From assembly GCA_032191485.1 (NCBI GenBank), contig JAVDOI010000134.1, positions 124,001-188,000 of the forward strand: 64,000 nucleotides of DNA, in the 5' to 3' direction. A program made the position numbers and the translations under genes. Every line of letters begins with the position of its first letter. Position 1 is the first letter of the stretch. Origin of the DNA: Leptoclinus maculatus (Eukaryota > Chordata > Actinopteri > Perciformes > Stichaeidae). This document shows, in pieces, positions 13,501 through 25,519 of the stretch. Under the pieces are notes generated by a model. It was not told where the DNA came from and ran no database searches. It saw only the letters and a list, made by a program, of their open reading frames with translations.

Positions 13501-16470
13501 TTCAGGCTTCCAGTGTGTCCGATGTAGGATGATGGGGTAAGATACTCTCACCAAACTCCTGTCGTGTAAACCAGTAGCATATCTGACCTGTTACATTGGA
13601 TTCAGAATAGATTTTGTCCGTTAGCACTTTTCGTAATTTGGCTTAGTAGGTTTGGTGCCACTATAATAATTTAAGGATTACCTAATCCCTCCTTGAATAT
13701 CAAATCGTTAACATTGATTATTTACTTAGTAGAATATGAAAGAACTTAGCTTACAGGAGAGAAAGGGAAATGTATACATCTTTATTTCAAAAATATAATG
13801 AATTAACATTCATTGTAGTCGTCATTATATACATATGAAATGTAACCTCTGCATTTAACCAATCTCTAGCATATTTAGCGCAGTGGGCTGGGTTTAGTGT
13901 CTTGCTCAGGTACACTTCAGCACAGGACATGTAGCAGCCAAGGATGGAACCCTCTCTACCCAATGAGCCACGGTATTTATCATCACACAGTTGTAAAAAT
14001 TGGTTGTAGAATGGAAAAACAACAACTCCACAGAGGACAGCTGGACAGCTCTGAGGTAGGACGCAACATATTTGATGAACTGCATCAGATATGCTACTGG
14101 TTTACACGACAGGAGTTTGGTGCGAGTATCTTACCACAGCATCCTACATCGGACACACCGGAAGCCTGAAGTGAGCTCTGAAGCAGACTGGTGCAGACTT
14201 CCTGCCCCCAGGTAGTAGCTGGCTTCTCGGAGCCAATGCTGACGGTGAGCGTTTGAACTGTGCGGAAGACTCAGTCACGCTCTTGAGTCCTGCATGGTTA
14301 TAGGTCGCTGTGTGGCTTATTGGTCTTTGTGTGGGGCAAGCCACAGGCTGCCGTCAGCAGAGTGTAAAGATGGTCGTCCAGTCTTCAATGCTACCTGGGG
14401 GAAGGAAGTCTGCACCAGTCTGCCTCAGAGCTCACTTCAGGCTTCCAGTGTGTCCGATGTAGGATGATGGGGTAAGATACTCTCACCAAACTCCTGTCGT
14501 GTAAACCAGTAGCATATCTGACCTGTAACATTGGATTCAGAATAGATTTTGTCCGTTAGCACTTTTCGTAATTTGGCTTAGAATGTTTGGTGCCACTATA
14601 ATAATTTAAGGATTACCTAATCCCTCCTTGAATATCAAATCGTTAACATTGATTATTTACTTAGTAGAATATGAAAGAACTTGGCTTACAGGAGAGAAAG
14701 GGAAATGTATACATCTTTATTTAAAAAATATAATGAATTAACATTTATTGTAGTCGTCATTATATACATATGAAATGTAACCTCTGCATTTAACCAATCT
14801 CTAGCATATTTAGCGCAGTGGGCTGGGTTTAGTGTCTTGCTCGGGTACACTTCAGCACAGGACATGTAGCAGCCAAGGATGGAACCCTCTCTACCCAATG
14901 AGCCACGGTATTTATCATCACACAGTTGTAAAAATTGGTTGTAGAATGGAAAAACAACAACTCCACAGAGGACAGCTGGACAGCTCTGAGGCTCTGAAGT
15001 AGGACGCAACATATTTGATGAACTGCATCAGATATGCTACTGGTTTACACGACAGGAGTTTGGTGCGAGTATCTTACCACAGCATCCTACATCGGACACA
15101 CCGGAAGCCTGAAGTGAGCTCTGAAGCAGACTGGTGCAGACTTCCTGCCCCCAGGTAGTAGCTGGCTTCTCGGAGCCAATGCTGACGGTGAGCGTTTGAA
15201 CTGTGCGGAAGACTCAGTCGCGCTCTTGAGTCCTGCATGGTTATAGGTCGCTGTGCGGCTTATTGGTCTTTGTGTGGGGCAAGCCACAGGCTGCCGTCAG
15301 CAGAGTGTAAAGATGGTCGTCCAGTCTTCAATGCTACCTGGGGGAAGGAAGTCTGCACCAGTCTGCCTCAGAGCTCACTTCAGGCTTCCAGTGTGTCCGA
15401 TGTAGGATGATGGGGTAAGATACTCTCACCAAACTCCTGTCGTGTAAACCAGTAGCATATCTGACCTGTAACATTGGATTCAGAATAGATTTTGTCCGTT
15501 AGCACTTTTCGTAATTTGGCTTAGAATGTTTGGTGCCACTATAATAATTTAAGGATTACCTAATCCCTCCTTGAATATCAAATCGTTAACATTGATTATT
15601 TACTGAGAGTTAAGTACAGTAAAACTTAGAGAGCTTTGCTTATAGGAGGGATATTTTGAAATACAGTATTTATAATCATACAGTTGTAAAATAATTAACT
15701 AACTACCGGTATGTAAAATGTTGGGATTTACTCTAACATCGTTATATCTGGACCCTGGTCTTGCCACTGCCGTAGTTCTGTCATATGCATGCTTAGATTC
15801 CATGGCTTCTTTTCTTGGACCAATGCTGACGGTGAGTGTTTGAACTGTCGGGGAGAGACAGTCGCGTCTCTTAAGTCCTGCATGGTGAAATGTGCTGTCT
15901 TGGGCAATGCTGTCAGTGTTGATAGAGGGCGGTCAGTCTTCTTCCTGAAGTATGTCATCTGCCAGTCTGCGTTAGGGTACTTCCGGTGTCCGATGTAGGA
16001 TGATGGGGTAAGATACTCTCACCAAACTCCTGTCGTGTAAACCAGTAGCATATCTGACCTGTAACATTGGATTCAGAATAGATTTTGTCCGTTAGCACTT
16101 TTCGTAATTTGGCTTAGAATGTTTGGTGCCACTATAATAATTTAAGGATTACCTAATCCCTCCTTGAATATCAAATCGTTAACATTGATTATTTACTTAG
16201 TAGAATATGAAAGAACTTAGCTTACAGGAGAGAAAGGGAAATGTATACATCTTTATTTCAAAAATATAATGAATTAACATTTATTGTAGTCGTCATTATA
16301 TACATATGAAATGTAACCTCTGCATTTAACCAATCTCTAGCATATTTAGCGCAGTGGGCTGGGTTTAGTGTCTTGCTCAGGTACACTTCAGCACAGGACA
16401 TGTAGCAGCCAAGGATGGAACCCTCTCTACCCAATGAGCCACGGTATTTATCATCACACAGTTGTAAAAA

Positions 16471-16697
16471 TTGCTATTCGGGGCCGTTTGTGGCTTGGTT
16501 TGTCCTTTTCCCCTCAATGCTTATCTCAAAGACCACAGAACCGAGTGTTTCATCTACACTCAGCGTGACATCAGAAGAGATCAGTACAGCCGGCTGTATT
16601 GTTTATTAACTTTGTTTGAGGATAATGTGAAGTTTTATTTGTACATAAGCTCTGATTCATCATGTCTAACCAGGAAGTTGGCAGCTGAAGTGTTGAC
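16471..16697. other. Unique sequence between array and gypsy LTR
   Basis: About 230 bp with no recognisable gene or repeat. It separates the abrupt end of the macrosatellite from the LTR. Several overlapping frames cross it but none resembles a protein family. Confidence 0.5.
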
Positions 16698-17103
16698 TGT
16701 AACGGGTAATGTAGGACCCAGGCGCAGTACGACGGACACCAGAGGTAATTTTAACTAGAGTTTTATTTCTCACAGGAAGCAGAATCAGATGGCAGGATCT
16801 CGTGGTCAGGAACGGAAGGCTGGGTGAATTACCGGGGCAGAGGCAAGGCGGGGTAGTCCAAAACAGGCAGGGTCGGTAACAGGGAATCAGTCCAAAGGGG
16901 TGTGCGGGAAAGTCTTGCATGGAAGCGGAGAACGATCTGGCAGTGAGTGTGTGTAAGGCTGGGGCTTAAATAGTGGCAGAAGCAGGGTGAGCAGGTGAGA
17001 GTAGTGAGCTTGATGAGGTGAGAGTGGCAGCCAGGTGCGCTGAATGAACTGATTAGGTGAGTGAGAGGTGGAAAGGACAGAGTAGTAGTGGCAGAGCTGT
17101 GAC
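16698..17103 (-). mobile_element. Ty3/gypsy 3' LTR
   Basis: On the minus strand this 406-bp block begins TGTCACAGCTCTG and ends CCCGTTACA, giving the TG...CA ends of an LTR. It contains a TATA-like CTATTTAAGCCCC (plus 16964) and AATAAA downstream. Immediately upstream on the minus strand is a purine run, GAGGGGGGGG, fitting a polypurine tract, and then the end of a gypsy integrase frame. It is therefore a 3' LTR still attached to internal sequence. The 5' LTR and the rest of the element are not in the window. Confidence 0.8.
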
Positions 17104-17115
17104 AGAACCCCCCCC

Positions 17116-17530
17116 TCAAGGGACGGCTCCGGAAGTCCCAAAAACCAAAACGTCTGCCAAGGGCGGGCGGTGGGGGCCCGGAGGAGGGTTAGAACTCCTC
17201 CGAGGCCGCCGAGTCAGAGTCCACCGCCGGGTGGGTGGAGGGGTTCCGGTGGCAGGGTTCCTTGGCCCTAGAGGACGGACCCTCATAGTCCGCACCGGGA
17301 ACCTGCTGGGTGTTTCTGGCAGTCGTCTTGGTCCTCGACGGTTGTTCTGGGTGCTGCTGATGAAACCTTGCGATGAGTCGGGGGTCGCAGATGTTCCGAG
17401 TCGGCACCCATTGCCTCTCCTCCGGACCATATCCTTCCCAGTCGACCAGGTATTGAAGCCCTCGCCCCCAGCGGCGGGAACGCAACAGACGATGAATGGT
17501 GTAGACCGGACCTCCTCCTTGACCGCCTTT
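17116..17530 (-). pseudogene. Gypsy integrase C-terminus with chromodomain (fragment)
   Basis: The minus-strand frame includes YLVDWEGYGPEERQWVPTR, the chromodomain found at the C-terminus of many fish Ty3/gypsy (chromovirus-type) integrases, followed by a proline/arginine/serine-rich tail. Family knowledge: this chromodomain guides integration to chromatin. Only the last ~115 codons remain; the integrase core, RNase H, reverse transcriptase and gag are missing, so this is a truncated copy ending near 17540. The adjoining 3' LTR is in the expected position and orientation. Confidence 0.85.
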
Positions 17531-17544
17531 TATCTCACCCCGTA

Positions 17545-18556
<1,012 letters not shown>

Positions 18557-18610
18557 AACACTGACGTCTGTCCTGACAACACACCTAACCCCCTCGTGGG
18601 TCGGGGTCCT

Positions 18611-18739
18611 CTACAGCGTGGTGAGCTCCATGAGTGTCCCGGCGAAGACGGCGAGCGTCCCGATGATGCACACGGCCATGAACACACAGAGCAGGATGTG
18701 GTCCAGAACCATGGCCACGAACTTCCACTCCTCTGCTGC
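18611..18739 (-). CDS. Nicotinic acetylcholine receptor subunit, last coding exon (TM4)
   Basis: A minus-strand exon of 129 nt with a splice acceptor TCGTCTCGTCTCAG just upstream, reading in phase 0 for 42 codons to a TAG stop. It contains EEWKFVAMVLDHILLCVF followed by a hydrophobic stretch ending GTLAVFAGTL. This matches the end of the cytoplasmic loop and fourth transmembrane helix of neuronal-type nicotinic receptor subunits (family pattern W-K-x-VA-x-V-x-D). The channel is a pentameric ligand-gated cation channel of the plasma membrane. The subunit cannot be named from this exon. The large exon encoding TM1-TM3 should lie at higher coordinates on the minus strand, but no such frame exists anywhere in the window, so this is an orphan exon or a relic. 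Confidence 0.68.
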   Translation of the reverse strand, partial: AAEEWKFVAMVLDHILLCVFMAVCIIGTLAVFAGTLMELTTL

Positions 18740-19064
18740 CTGAGACGAGACGAGGAAGGAAGAGAGAGAGAGACAGAGAGAGTCGTGTTTGAAGTGCTCT
18801 GACTAGGAGTGAACGTTATTTGGGTATTTAGTAAACGGTATGTGGTACTGATGTCATTTTACATCAGTTGTATGATGGGTTTGGCTGCTTTATGTGTTTA
18901 AAGTTTGCTTTACACACATGAGACTTGTTGTGTTTCTGGTCCCCATTTGTTGGTCTGGTTACCAAGGTACATGAAAAAAATCTTATAATTAATTACATTT
19001 GAATTAAATTTAATGGAAATGTAAAGGAATATTTTGACATTTGGGAAAATTAGCTTTTTGGCAG

Positions 19065-19255
19065 AGAGACGAGACGATTGATACGAGTCTCTGTGTCTGT
19101 ACAGTGAATGTGAGGCTGGAGACAGCAGCCGGTTAGCTTAGCTTAGCACAAAGACTGAAAACGGAGGTAAACAGCTAGCCTGGCTCCGCCCAAAGGCTCT
19201 CTTATTGACACGTTATGTCTTGTTTGTTTAATCCGAACAAGACATAACGTGTTAA
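19065..19255. repeat. Probable dispersed percomorph repeat with hairpin
   Basis: The segment around GCCGGTTAGCTTAGCTTAGC and CAGCTAGCCTGGCTCCGCCC is recognised from memory as a dispersed repeat common in percomorph fish; no second copy is present here to confirm it. It ends in a perfect 17-bp inverted repeat (19208-19224 and 19236-19252) around an 11-bp loop. Confidence 0.45.
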
Positions 19256-20398
19256 TATCTGAGAATTCCAGATGAGAACGGTTAGCATACAGCCCTCAAA
19301 TTGAAGAGTTACTGATTGCAATTTATTTCTGAATATTTGCAAGCATTTATCTATGATCAATACTTGTTGATAAAATATTAAGAAACTGGTCTGGTTCTGC
19401 AAGAAACGATGTCATATCCTCTATTGCATATTTAGGCCTGTAATTTCTCATACATCCTCACTCCTCTGACGCATGCTTACTCATAATCTCCTTGCTGTCA
19501 TTGTTTTTTTTAGTGCTGTCAATCGTGGTATCAGCTGGTCACATGTGATAGCACAGCGACACACCTACGTTGTTAGACATCATCCTGTCTGCTGTTAAAC
19601 GAGACTCTCTCAGACTTTAGTACGTTCATGTCAAACGATCTATTATGATGAAAAGTATTTACTTTCTCTTGATTTACTTACTGTAGTATACTTTGTACTA
19701 CAAGTGGACTATCGCATCACCTTTGTTCATGTAAACGCACCTCGTAGTTTTGTTGTAATATGACCCGGCAAATTAACATAATGCTAAAGTTACATCCTTT
19801 GCATGTTTGTAGGAATCTGAACTGAGCTGTAGGATCTTGTTTCATTTAGCTAGCGATGGCTGCTGCCTGTCTGTTGTCCTGTGAGCACGCTTTGATCAGA
19901 CAGAAATAGATGGGAGGGAAGGCGGGACAGAGCAGCCACTTGGAGCTGTCAATCATTGCCCACTTTAAACTCCCAATTTACGCAGGATACCGAACCACCG
20001 GTGCACAATACAAGGTGCTGAGACTCTTTTGTGTTTGCTGACACGTTCCAGCTGGAAAGTGACAGAAGTGTGGAGATTATTTCTGGTTGTATTTGAGTCC
20101 ATGATGATATTGTGGGCTGGAAATAAGCTTTTGACCAAATGTCTTGTGACAGTCTGTTGAGGAGAGTTAATCGATCCTCTGCTGTTAGAATGCATTTGAG
20201 CAGAAGAAAACAGAATAGGTTGCCACTTACCCTCAAATTGAATCTGTTCACTTTCCCCTTGAAGTTGTGTCATCTCCTAATCGGGCATGAATTGTTGTTG
20301 AATGGGTATGTTTGGCTAGAAATAACTAGTTACTTCTGGCTGCAGTCTTGTCTATTAAGATTATTGTCAGTGAATTAATTCATTCTTCCTATTCTATT
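19256..20398. other. Non-coding stretch, nothing recognised
   Basis: Several frames of 66-102 codons on both strands overlap one another and none resembles a known family. No repeat structure was seen. Confidence 0.45.
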
Positions 20399-21110
20399 GT
20401 CCCTCCCAACCTCCCTGTCTGTCTTTCTCCCTCCCAACCTCCCTGTCTGTCTCCCTGTCTCCCTCCCTCCCTGTCTACCTCCCTCCCTCCCTGTCTTTCT
20501 CCCTCCCTCCCTCCCTCCCTCCCTCCCTCCCCTGTCTTTCTCCTTCCCTCCCTCCCTCCCTGTCTCCCTGTCTGTCTCCCTCCCTGTCTCCCTCCCTGTC
20601 TGTCTCCCTGTCTGTCTCCCTTCCTCCCTCCCTCCCTGTCTTTCTCCCTCCCTCCCTGTCTGTCTCCCTCCCTCCCTGTATCCCCGTCTCCCTGTCCCCC
20701 TGTCTCCCTCCCTGTCCCTCTGTCTGTCTGTCTCCCTCCATCCCTCCCTCCGTCTCCCTCCCTCCCTCCCTGTATCCCCGTCTCCCTCCCTCTCTCCCTC
20801 CCTCCCTCCCTGTCTGTCTGTCTCCCTCCCTGTCTGTCTCCCTTCCTCCCTCCCTCCCTTTATCCCTCCCTGTCTCCCTGTCTCCCTCCCTCCCCTGTCT
20901 TTCTCCCTCCCTCCCTGTCTCCCTGTCTCCCTCCCTGTCTGTCTGTCTCCCTCCCTGTCTCCCTCCCTGTCTGTCTCCCTCCCTCCCTGTCTCCCTGTCT
21001 CCCTCCCTGTCTGTTTGTCTGTCTCCCTCCCTGTCTCCCTCCCTCCCTGTCTCCCTCCCTCCCTGTCTCCCTCCCTCCCTCCCTCCCTCTCTCCCTCCCT
21101 CCCTCCCACA
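20399..21110. repeat. Polypyrimidine CCCTCC/TGTC tract
   Basis: About 710 bp built almost entirely from CCCTCCCTCC and CTGTCTGTC blocks, so one strand is nearly pure pyrimidine. All six frames are open or nearly so because of composition, giving proline/serine/leucine or glycine/arginine/glutamate frames up to 306 codons that should not be annotated as proteins. Its right end directly abuts the splice acceptor CCTCCCACAG at 21111. Confidence 0.97.
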
Positions 21111-21111
21111 G

Positions 21112-21190
21112 AAGGTGCAGAAAGAGAGCCAGTGTGATCCTGTCGACAGAGGACCAGAGTAACTTCCAGATCACTCCGATGAAGATCAAA
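21112..21190 (+). CDS. Probable exon of an unidentified gene
   Basis: Bounded by an acceptor (CCTCCCACAG, preceded by 700 bp of pyrimidines) and a donor AAA/GTGAGG. The open frame includes RASVILSTEDQSNFQITPM, which has normal protein composition. It begins in phase 2 and ends in phase 0. I do not recognise the family. Confidence 0.45.
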
Positions 21191-21329
21191 GTGAGGCTCC
21201 GTTTCATTGAGAATTTCAAAGCGACGGCGACGGAGGATTTCCGGTGCTAAACGCTTTCTCTCCGGTTTGTGTGATCGGGTGTGAAAAGGAGCCATTGGTG
21301 TGAAATGCGGCCTTTTGTTGGCTTACAAG

Positions 21330-21380
21330 GAGGAATGACACGTGGTACTACAAGAACTTCAAAGAGTTTGTAGGAGACAA
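21330..21380 (+). CDS. Probable exon of an unidentified gene
   Basis: Flanked by a weak acceptor (GGCTTACAAG) and a good donor (GACAA/GTAAGG). The frame reads RNDTWYYKNFKEFVGD and joins in phase, across the intron holding the L2 LINE, to the exon at 25520. The splice phase to the preceding candidate exon does not match (0 against 2), so either an exon boundary is misplaced or the gene is damaged. Confidence 0.45.
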
Positions 21381-21846
21381 GTAAGGATCCCTTTACAGCC
21401 GGCTGAATCTTACTTTTCATGATATTTCAGAGGACAGCTGTGATGAGCAGAAACATGCTGCCAAATGAATTACATGCAGGACAATCTAAGAAGACGATAC
21501 TGGTTCAGTATAGTTAGTCTGTGTGAGTTATGAGTTATGCTTAGGAGGGCCGGCATTCATCCCACTTTGGATGGAGCAGATCTCATTTCTGCAAATCTGA
21601 CCCAGTTTCTTTGTGGATCTAGTCCATGACAACCCAGGGTTCAGACCAGGAAGCAGAGTTATAGTCTTACACACTTCTCTGAGCTTCCATTAGAGCAGCT
21701 ACTTACCCAAAACCATATGGAGACTGTGTCTGCCCCACGGCCACTTAAATTAATTAAATCAAAAGTAAACAGTCGAGGAGTTATATTAAATAATCTAATC
21801 CAAGTTAAAACTAACGCAACAGTGCAACAAAATAGGATAATTAAAT

Positions 21847-22395
21847 GTGGACTTAAATATCAGATCTTTGTCATCTAAAGCTGTATTAGTAAATGAGTTA
21901 ATATTAGATAATCATATTCATTTATTTTGTCTTACTGAAACCTGGCTGTGTAATGAAGAATATGTCAGCCTAAATGAATCAACTCCTCCAAGTCATATTA
22001 ATACTCATATTCCTCGAGGCTCCGGCCGAGGAGGTGGAGTAGCAGCCATCTTTGACTCAAGCCTATTATTGAACCCTAAACCTAAACTAGACTATAACTC
22101 ATTTGAAGGCCTGGTTCTTAGTCTTTCACACCCAACGTGGAAAACAATACAGCCAGTTATATTTGTTATAGTGTACCGGGCCCCAGGTCCGTATTCTGAA
22201 TTTCTATCAGAGTTTTCTCAGTTTCTGTCAAGCCTGGTCCTTAAAACAGATAAAGTAATTATTGTAGGTGACTTTAATATTCATGTGGATGTTGAGAATG
22301 ATAGCCTTAGTACTGCGTTTATCTCATTATTAGATTCGATTGGTTTCTGTCAGAGTGTACAGAAACCCACTCACTGTTTTAACCCTCGACCTGGT
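21847..22395 (+). pseudogene. L2 LINE endonuclease domain
   Basis: The frame starts inside the conserved NIRSLSSKAVLVNELI block and contains TETWL and VIIVGDFNIHVDV, motifs of the apurinic/apyrimidinic-like endonuclease that nicks target DNA during LINE insertion. It is in frame 1; near 22390 the homologous reading moves to frame 2, so a small indel separates it from the reverse transcriptase. The N-terminal methionine is uncertain because homology continues upstream. Confidence 0.85.
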
Positions 22396-24721
22396 TCTGA
22401 CTTATGGCATCTCAATAGAAGATTTAATAGTCTTTGCACAGAACCCTCTCTTGTCGGACCATTATCTAATAACTTTTGAATTCCTACTAACGGAGTGTGC
22501 GCCATTAAGCAAGAGTTACTACACTAGATGTCTATCTGATGGTGCTGTAGCTCAGTTTAAAGAAGCGATTCCATCTTTATTCAACTCAATACCATGCTTT
22601 GATATAACAGAGGACTCCTGTGATAACTTTAGTCCGACCCAGATTGATCATCTTGTCGATAGTGCTACAAGCTCACTGAGAAGGACACTAGACTCTATTG
22701 CTCCTCTAAAAAAGAAGGTAGTAAAACAAAGGAGGTTCGCTCCATGGTATAACCCTCAAACCCGTAAATTAAAGCAGACATCGCGAAAACTTGAAAGAAC
22801 ATGGCGTTCCACTAACTTGGAAGAATCTCGGTTAGTCTGGCGAGACAGTCTTAAGATATATAAGAAGGTCCTCCGTAATGCCAGAGCAGCCTATTACTCA
22901 TCGTTAATAGAGAAAAATAAGAACAACTCCAGGTTTCTCTTCAGCACTGTAGCCAGGCTGACAGAGAGTCACAGCTCTGTTGAGCCGCGTATTCCTATAG
23001 ACCTCAGTAGTAATGACTTCATGAACTTCTTTAATGATAAGATCATACCTATTAGAGAGAGCATTAACAATGTACTGCCCTCGACTAGTACCGATCTTTC
23101 CTCAAATAGGGTACCCTTAGAAACAGCTGCAAACCATGATATATGTTTAGATGGCTTTACTCCCATCGATCTTGATAAATTAACTTCAACAATCTCTAAG
23201 TCTAAACCCTCTACCTGTCTCTTAGACCCTATACCGACTAGACTGCTTAAAGAAGTGCTACCATTAATTAGCACGTCTCTACTAGATATGATCAACCTGT
23301 CTCTACTAACAGGCCATGTACCACAGTCCTTCAAAGTAGCTGTAATTAAACCTCTTCTTAAGAAGCCCACTCTCGACCCAGAGGTGTTGGCTAACTATAG
23401 GCCGATCTCCAACCTTCCATTCCTCTCTAAGATCCTTGAGAAAGCAGTAGCTAATCAGTTGTGTGACTTTCTACATAACAATAGTTTATTTGAGGATTTT
23501 CAGTCAGGATTTAGAAAGCATCATAGCACAGAGACAGCTCTGGTAAAAATTACTAATGACCTTCTAATTGCATCAGACAAAGGACTTGTCTCTGTTCTTG
23601 TCTTGTTAGACCTTAGTGCTGCGTTCAACACCATAAACCATTACATCCTGTTACAGAGACTTGAACATTATATCGGCATCAAAGGAACCGCACTGAACTG
23701 GTTTAAGTCCTATTTATCGGATCGATCTCAGTTTGTATATGTAAACGATGAAGCCTCGATGAGGACCAACGTTAGTTATGGAGTTCCACAAGGTTCTGTG
23801 CTTGGACCAATTCTGTTCACCTTATATATGCTTCCTTTAGGTAATATTATCAGAGAACATTCTATAAAGTTTCATTGTTATGCAGATGATACTCAATTAT
23901 ATATATCAATTAAACCAGATGAAACAAACCAGCTCACTAAACTACAAGCATGTCTTAAGGACATAAAAACCTGGATGACCTGCAACTTCCTGATGTTAAA
24001 CTCAGACAAAACTGAAGTTATTCTACTAGGCCCAGAACACCTCCGAAATCAGTTATCTAATGACATAGTTTCTCTAGATGGCATTGCGCTGGCATCCAGC
24101 TGCACCATAAAGAATCTTGGAGTCATTTTTGATCAGGATTTGTCTTTTAATTCTCAGATAAAACAAATTTCTGGGACTGCCTTTTTTCACCTACGTAATA
24201 TTTAAAAAATCAGGCACATCTTGTCTCATAGCGATGCAGAGAAATTAGTTCATGCATTTGTTACCTCTAGACTAGATTACTGCAATTCCTTATTTTCAGG
24301 TTGCTCTAATAAATCTCTTAAATCTCTCCAGCTGATTCAGAATGCTGCAGCTCGTGTACTAACAAGAACTAAGAAAAGAGATCATATTAGTCCTGTATTA
24401 GCTTCTCTGCACTGGCTCCCCGTAAAATCTAGAATAGAATTAAAAATTCTTTTACTTACCTACAAAGCCCGAACTGGTCGGGCACCATCATATCTTAAAG
24501 AGCTTATAGTACCATATTATCCTACTAGAGAGCTGCGCTCCTCTAATTCAGGGTTACTTGTAGTTCCTAGAGTCTTAAAGAGTAGGATGGGAGCCAGAGC
24601 CTTCAGTTACCAAGCTCCTCTTTTGTGGAACAAGCTTCCCGTTTCAGTCCGGGGGGCAGACACACTCACCACATTTAAGAGTAAGTTTAAGACTTTCCTT
24701 TTTGATAGTGCTTATAGTTAG
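22395..24721 (+). pseudogene. L2 LINE reverse transcriptase and C-terminal region
   Basis: Contains the NYRPISNLPFLSKILEK block, FRKHHSTETALVK, the VPQGSVLGPILF block and the catalytic YADD at 23879-23890, in the order expected of LINE reverse transcriptases. An in-frame TAA at 24203-24205 interrupts it, after which the same frame resumes (IRHILSHSDAEKLVHAF) through LHWLPVKSRI to a stop at 24721. With the upstream frameshift this copy cannot encode one functional protein, although the catalytic residues remain. Confidence 0.88.
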
Positions 24722-25519
24722 GGCTGGCTCAGGTCTGCCTTGGACCAGCCCTTAGACAAACTGGTATAGGCGTAGACTACAGGGGGACTTCCTAGGATAC
24801 ACCGAGCTCCTCTCTCCTCTTCTTCATCTCTGTCTGTATGAATTGATGTCCCATTAATGCTCACTACTAACTCTACTTCTTCCCCGGAGTCTTTGTGCTT
24901 TCTCTCCTCACAGGTTTCCATGTATCGTGGTGTCATGTGGACCCTGGTCCTTCCTCCCGCCTTAACCCTGCTGACTCCCACTAATAAATAACACTCTTAT
25001 TATTACTTACATTACTATTTCATATTACCGGTACCATTAATGCACATTATTGACCAGCTTCTTCACCAGAGTATCTGTGCTTTATCGCCTCACAGGTACC
25101 TCTGGATCCGGGTTGTACCTGGACCTGGTCTTTCCACCTGCCGTAGTTCTGTCATACATTGAATGTGTTGAAATTACATTGCATGTGTTGTAAATTTGTT
25201 ATGCTGTTCAACACTTGACATCTATTGCACTTCTGTCCATCCTGATAGAGGATCCCTCCTCTGTTGCTCTCCCTAAGGTCTCTTCCTCTTTTCTCCCCGT
25301 TAAAGGTTTTTTTTGGGGGAGTTTTTCCTGTTCCGATGTGAGGGTTCCGGGACAAGATGATGTCATGTGTACATATTGTAAAGCCCTCTGAGGCAAATTT
25401 GTGATTTTGGGCTATACAAAATAAATTGAATTGAATTATGGCACCCCTCAGCAGTGTGGGGGTCTGCCTTAGTGGTTCATGTGAATGGCTGACACACCAT
25501 TCTGTCACCTGACCTGCAG

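Larger units (their letters stand above)
1..16470. repeat. Composite macrosatellite array of long and short units
   Basis: A head-to-tail array with two unit classes. Taking the motif TGTCGTGTAAACCAGTAGC as unit start, starts fall at 1, 944, 1537, 2480, 3415, 4008, 4951, 5894, 6480, 7423, 8009, 8952, 9545, 10488, 11081, 12024, 12617, 13560, 14495, 15438 and 16031. Spacings are 943 or 935 (long, L) and 593 or 586 (short, S), in the order L S L L S L L S L S L S L S L S L L L S, then a long unit cut off at 16470. Units are nearly identical, so the array is young or homogenised. The first ~170 bp and the last ~220 bp of L and S are related; the middle differs. The array continues past the left edge of the window. 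No unit carries a credible gene: the recurring reading frames of 66-110 codons are by-products of sequence identity. The right border at 16470/16471 is abrupt. Confidence 0.95.
21530..25436 (+). mobile_element. L2-clade LINE, nearly full length, inactivated
   Basis: A 3.9-kb non-LTR retrotransposon: remains of an upstream frame (around GGAGGGCCGGCATTCATCCC), an apurinic endonuclease domain, reverse transcriptase, a C-terminal domain, then a 3' UTR ending in short TTGAA-type repeats (AATAAATTGAATTGAATT). That order and the 3' tail are characteristic of fish L2/Maui LINEs. It sits in the sense orientation in the intron between the candidate exons at 21330 and 25520. A frameshift near 22390 and an in-frame TAA at 24203-24205 break the main ORF. 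The 5' end is truncated; exact limits and a target duplication were not established. Confidence 0.85.

Noticed and set aside
228..16000. Recurrent frames of 66, 76, 96 and 108-110 codons on the minus strand of the array, and 69-90 codons on the plus strand
   Set aside because: They recur only because units are near-identical; they overlap each other on opposite strands, lie partly in SINE-like and palindromic DNA, and match no protein family.
1..16470. CRISPR-like array
   Set aside because: Units are far too long, there are no short spacers or cas genes, and the DNA is eukaryotic.
20348..21295. Frames of up to 306 codons across the pyrimidine tract
   Set aside because: Pure composition effect of CCCTCC/TGTC repeats.
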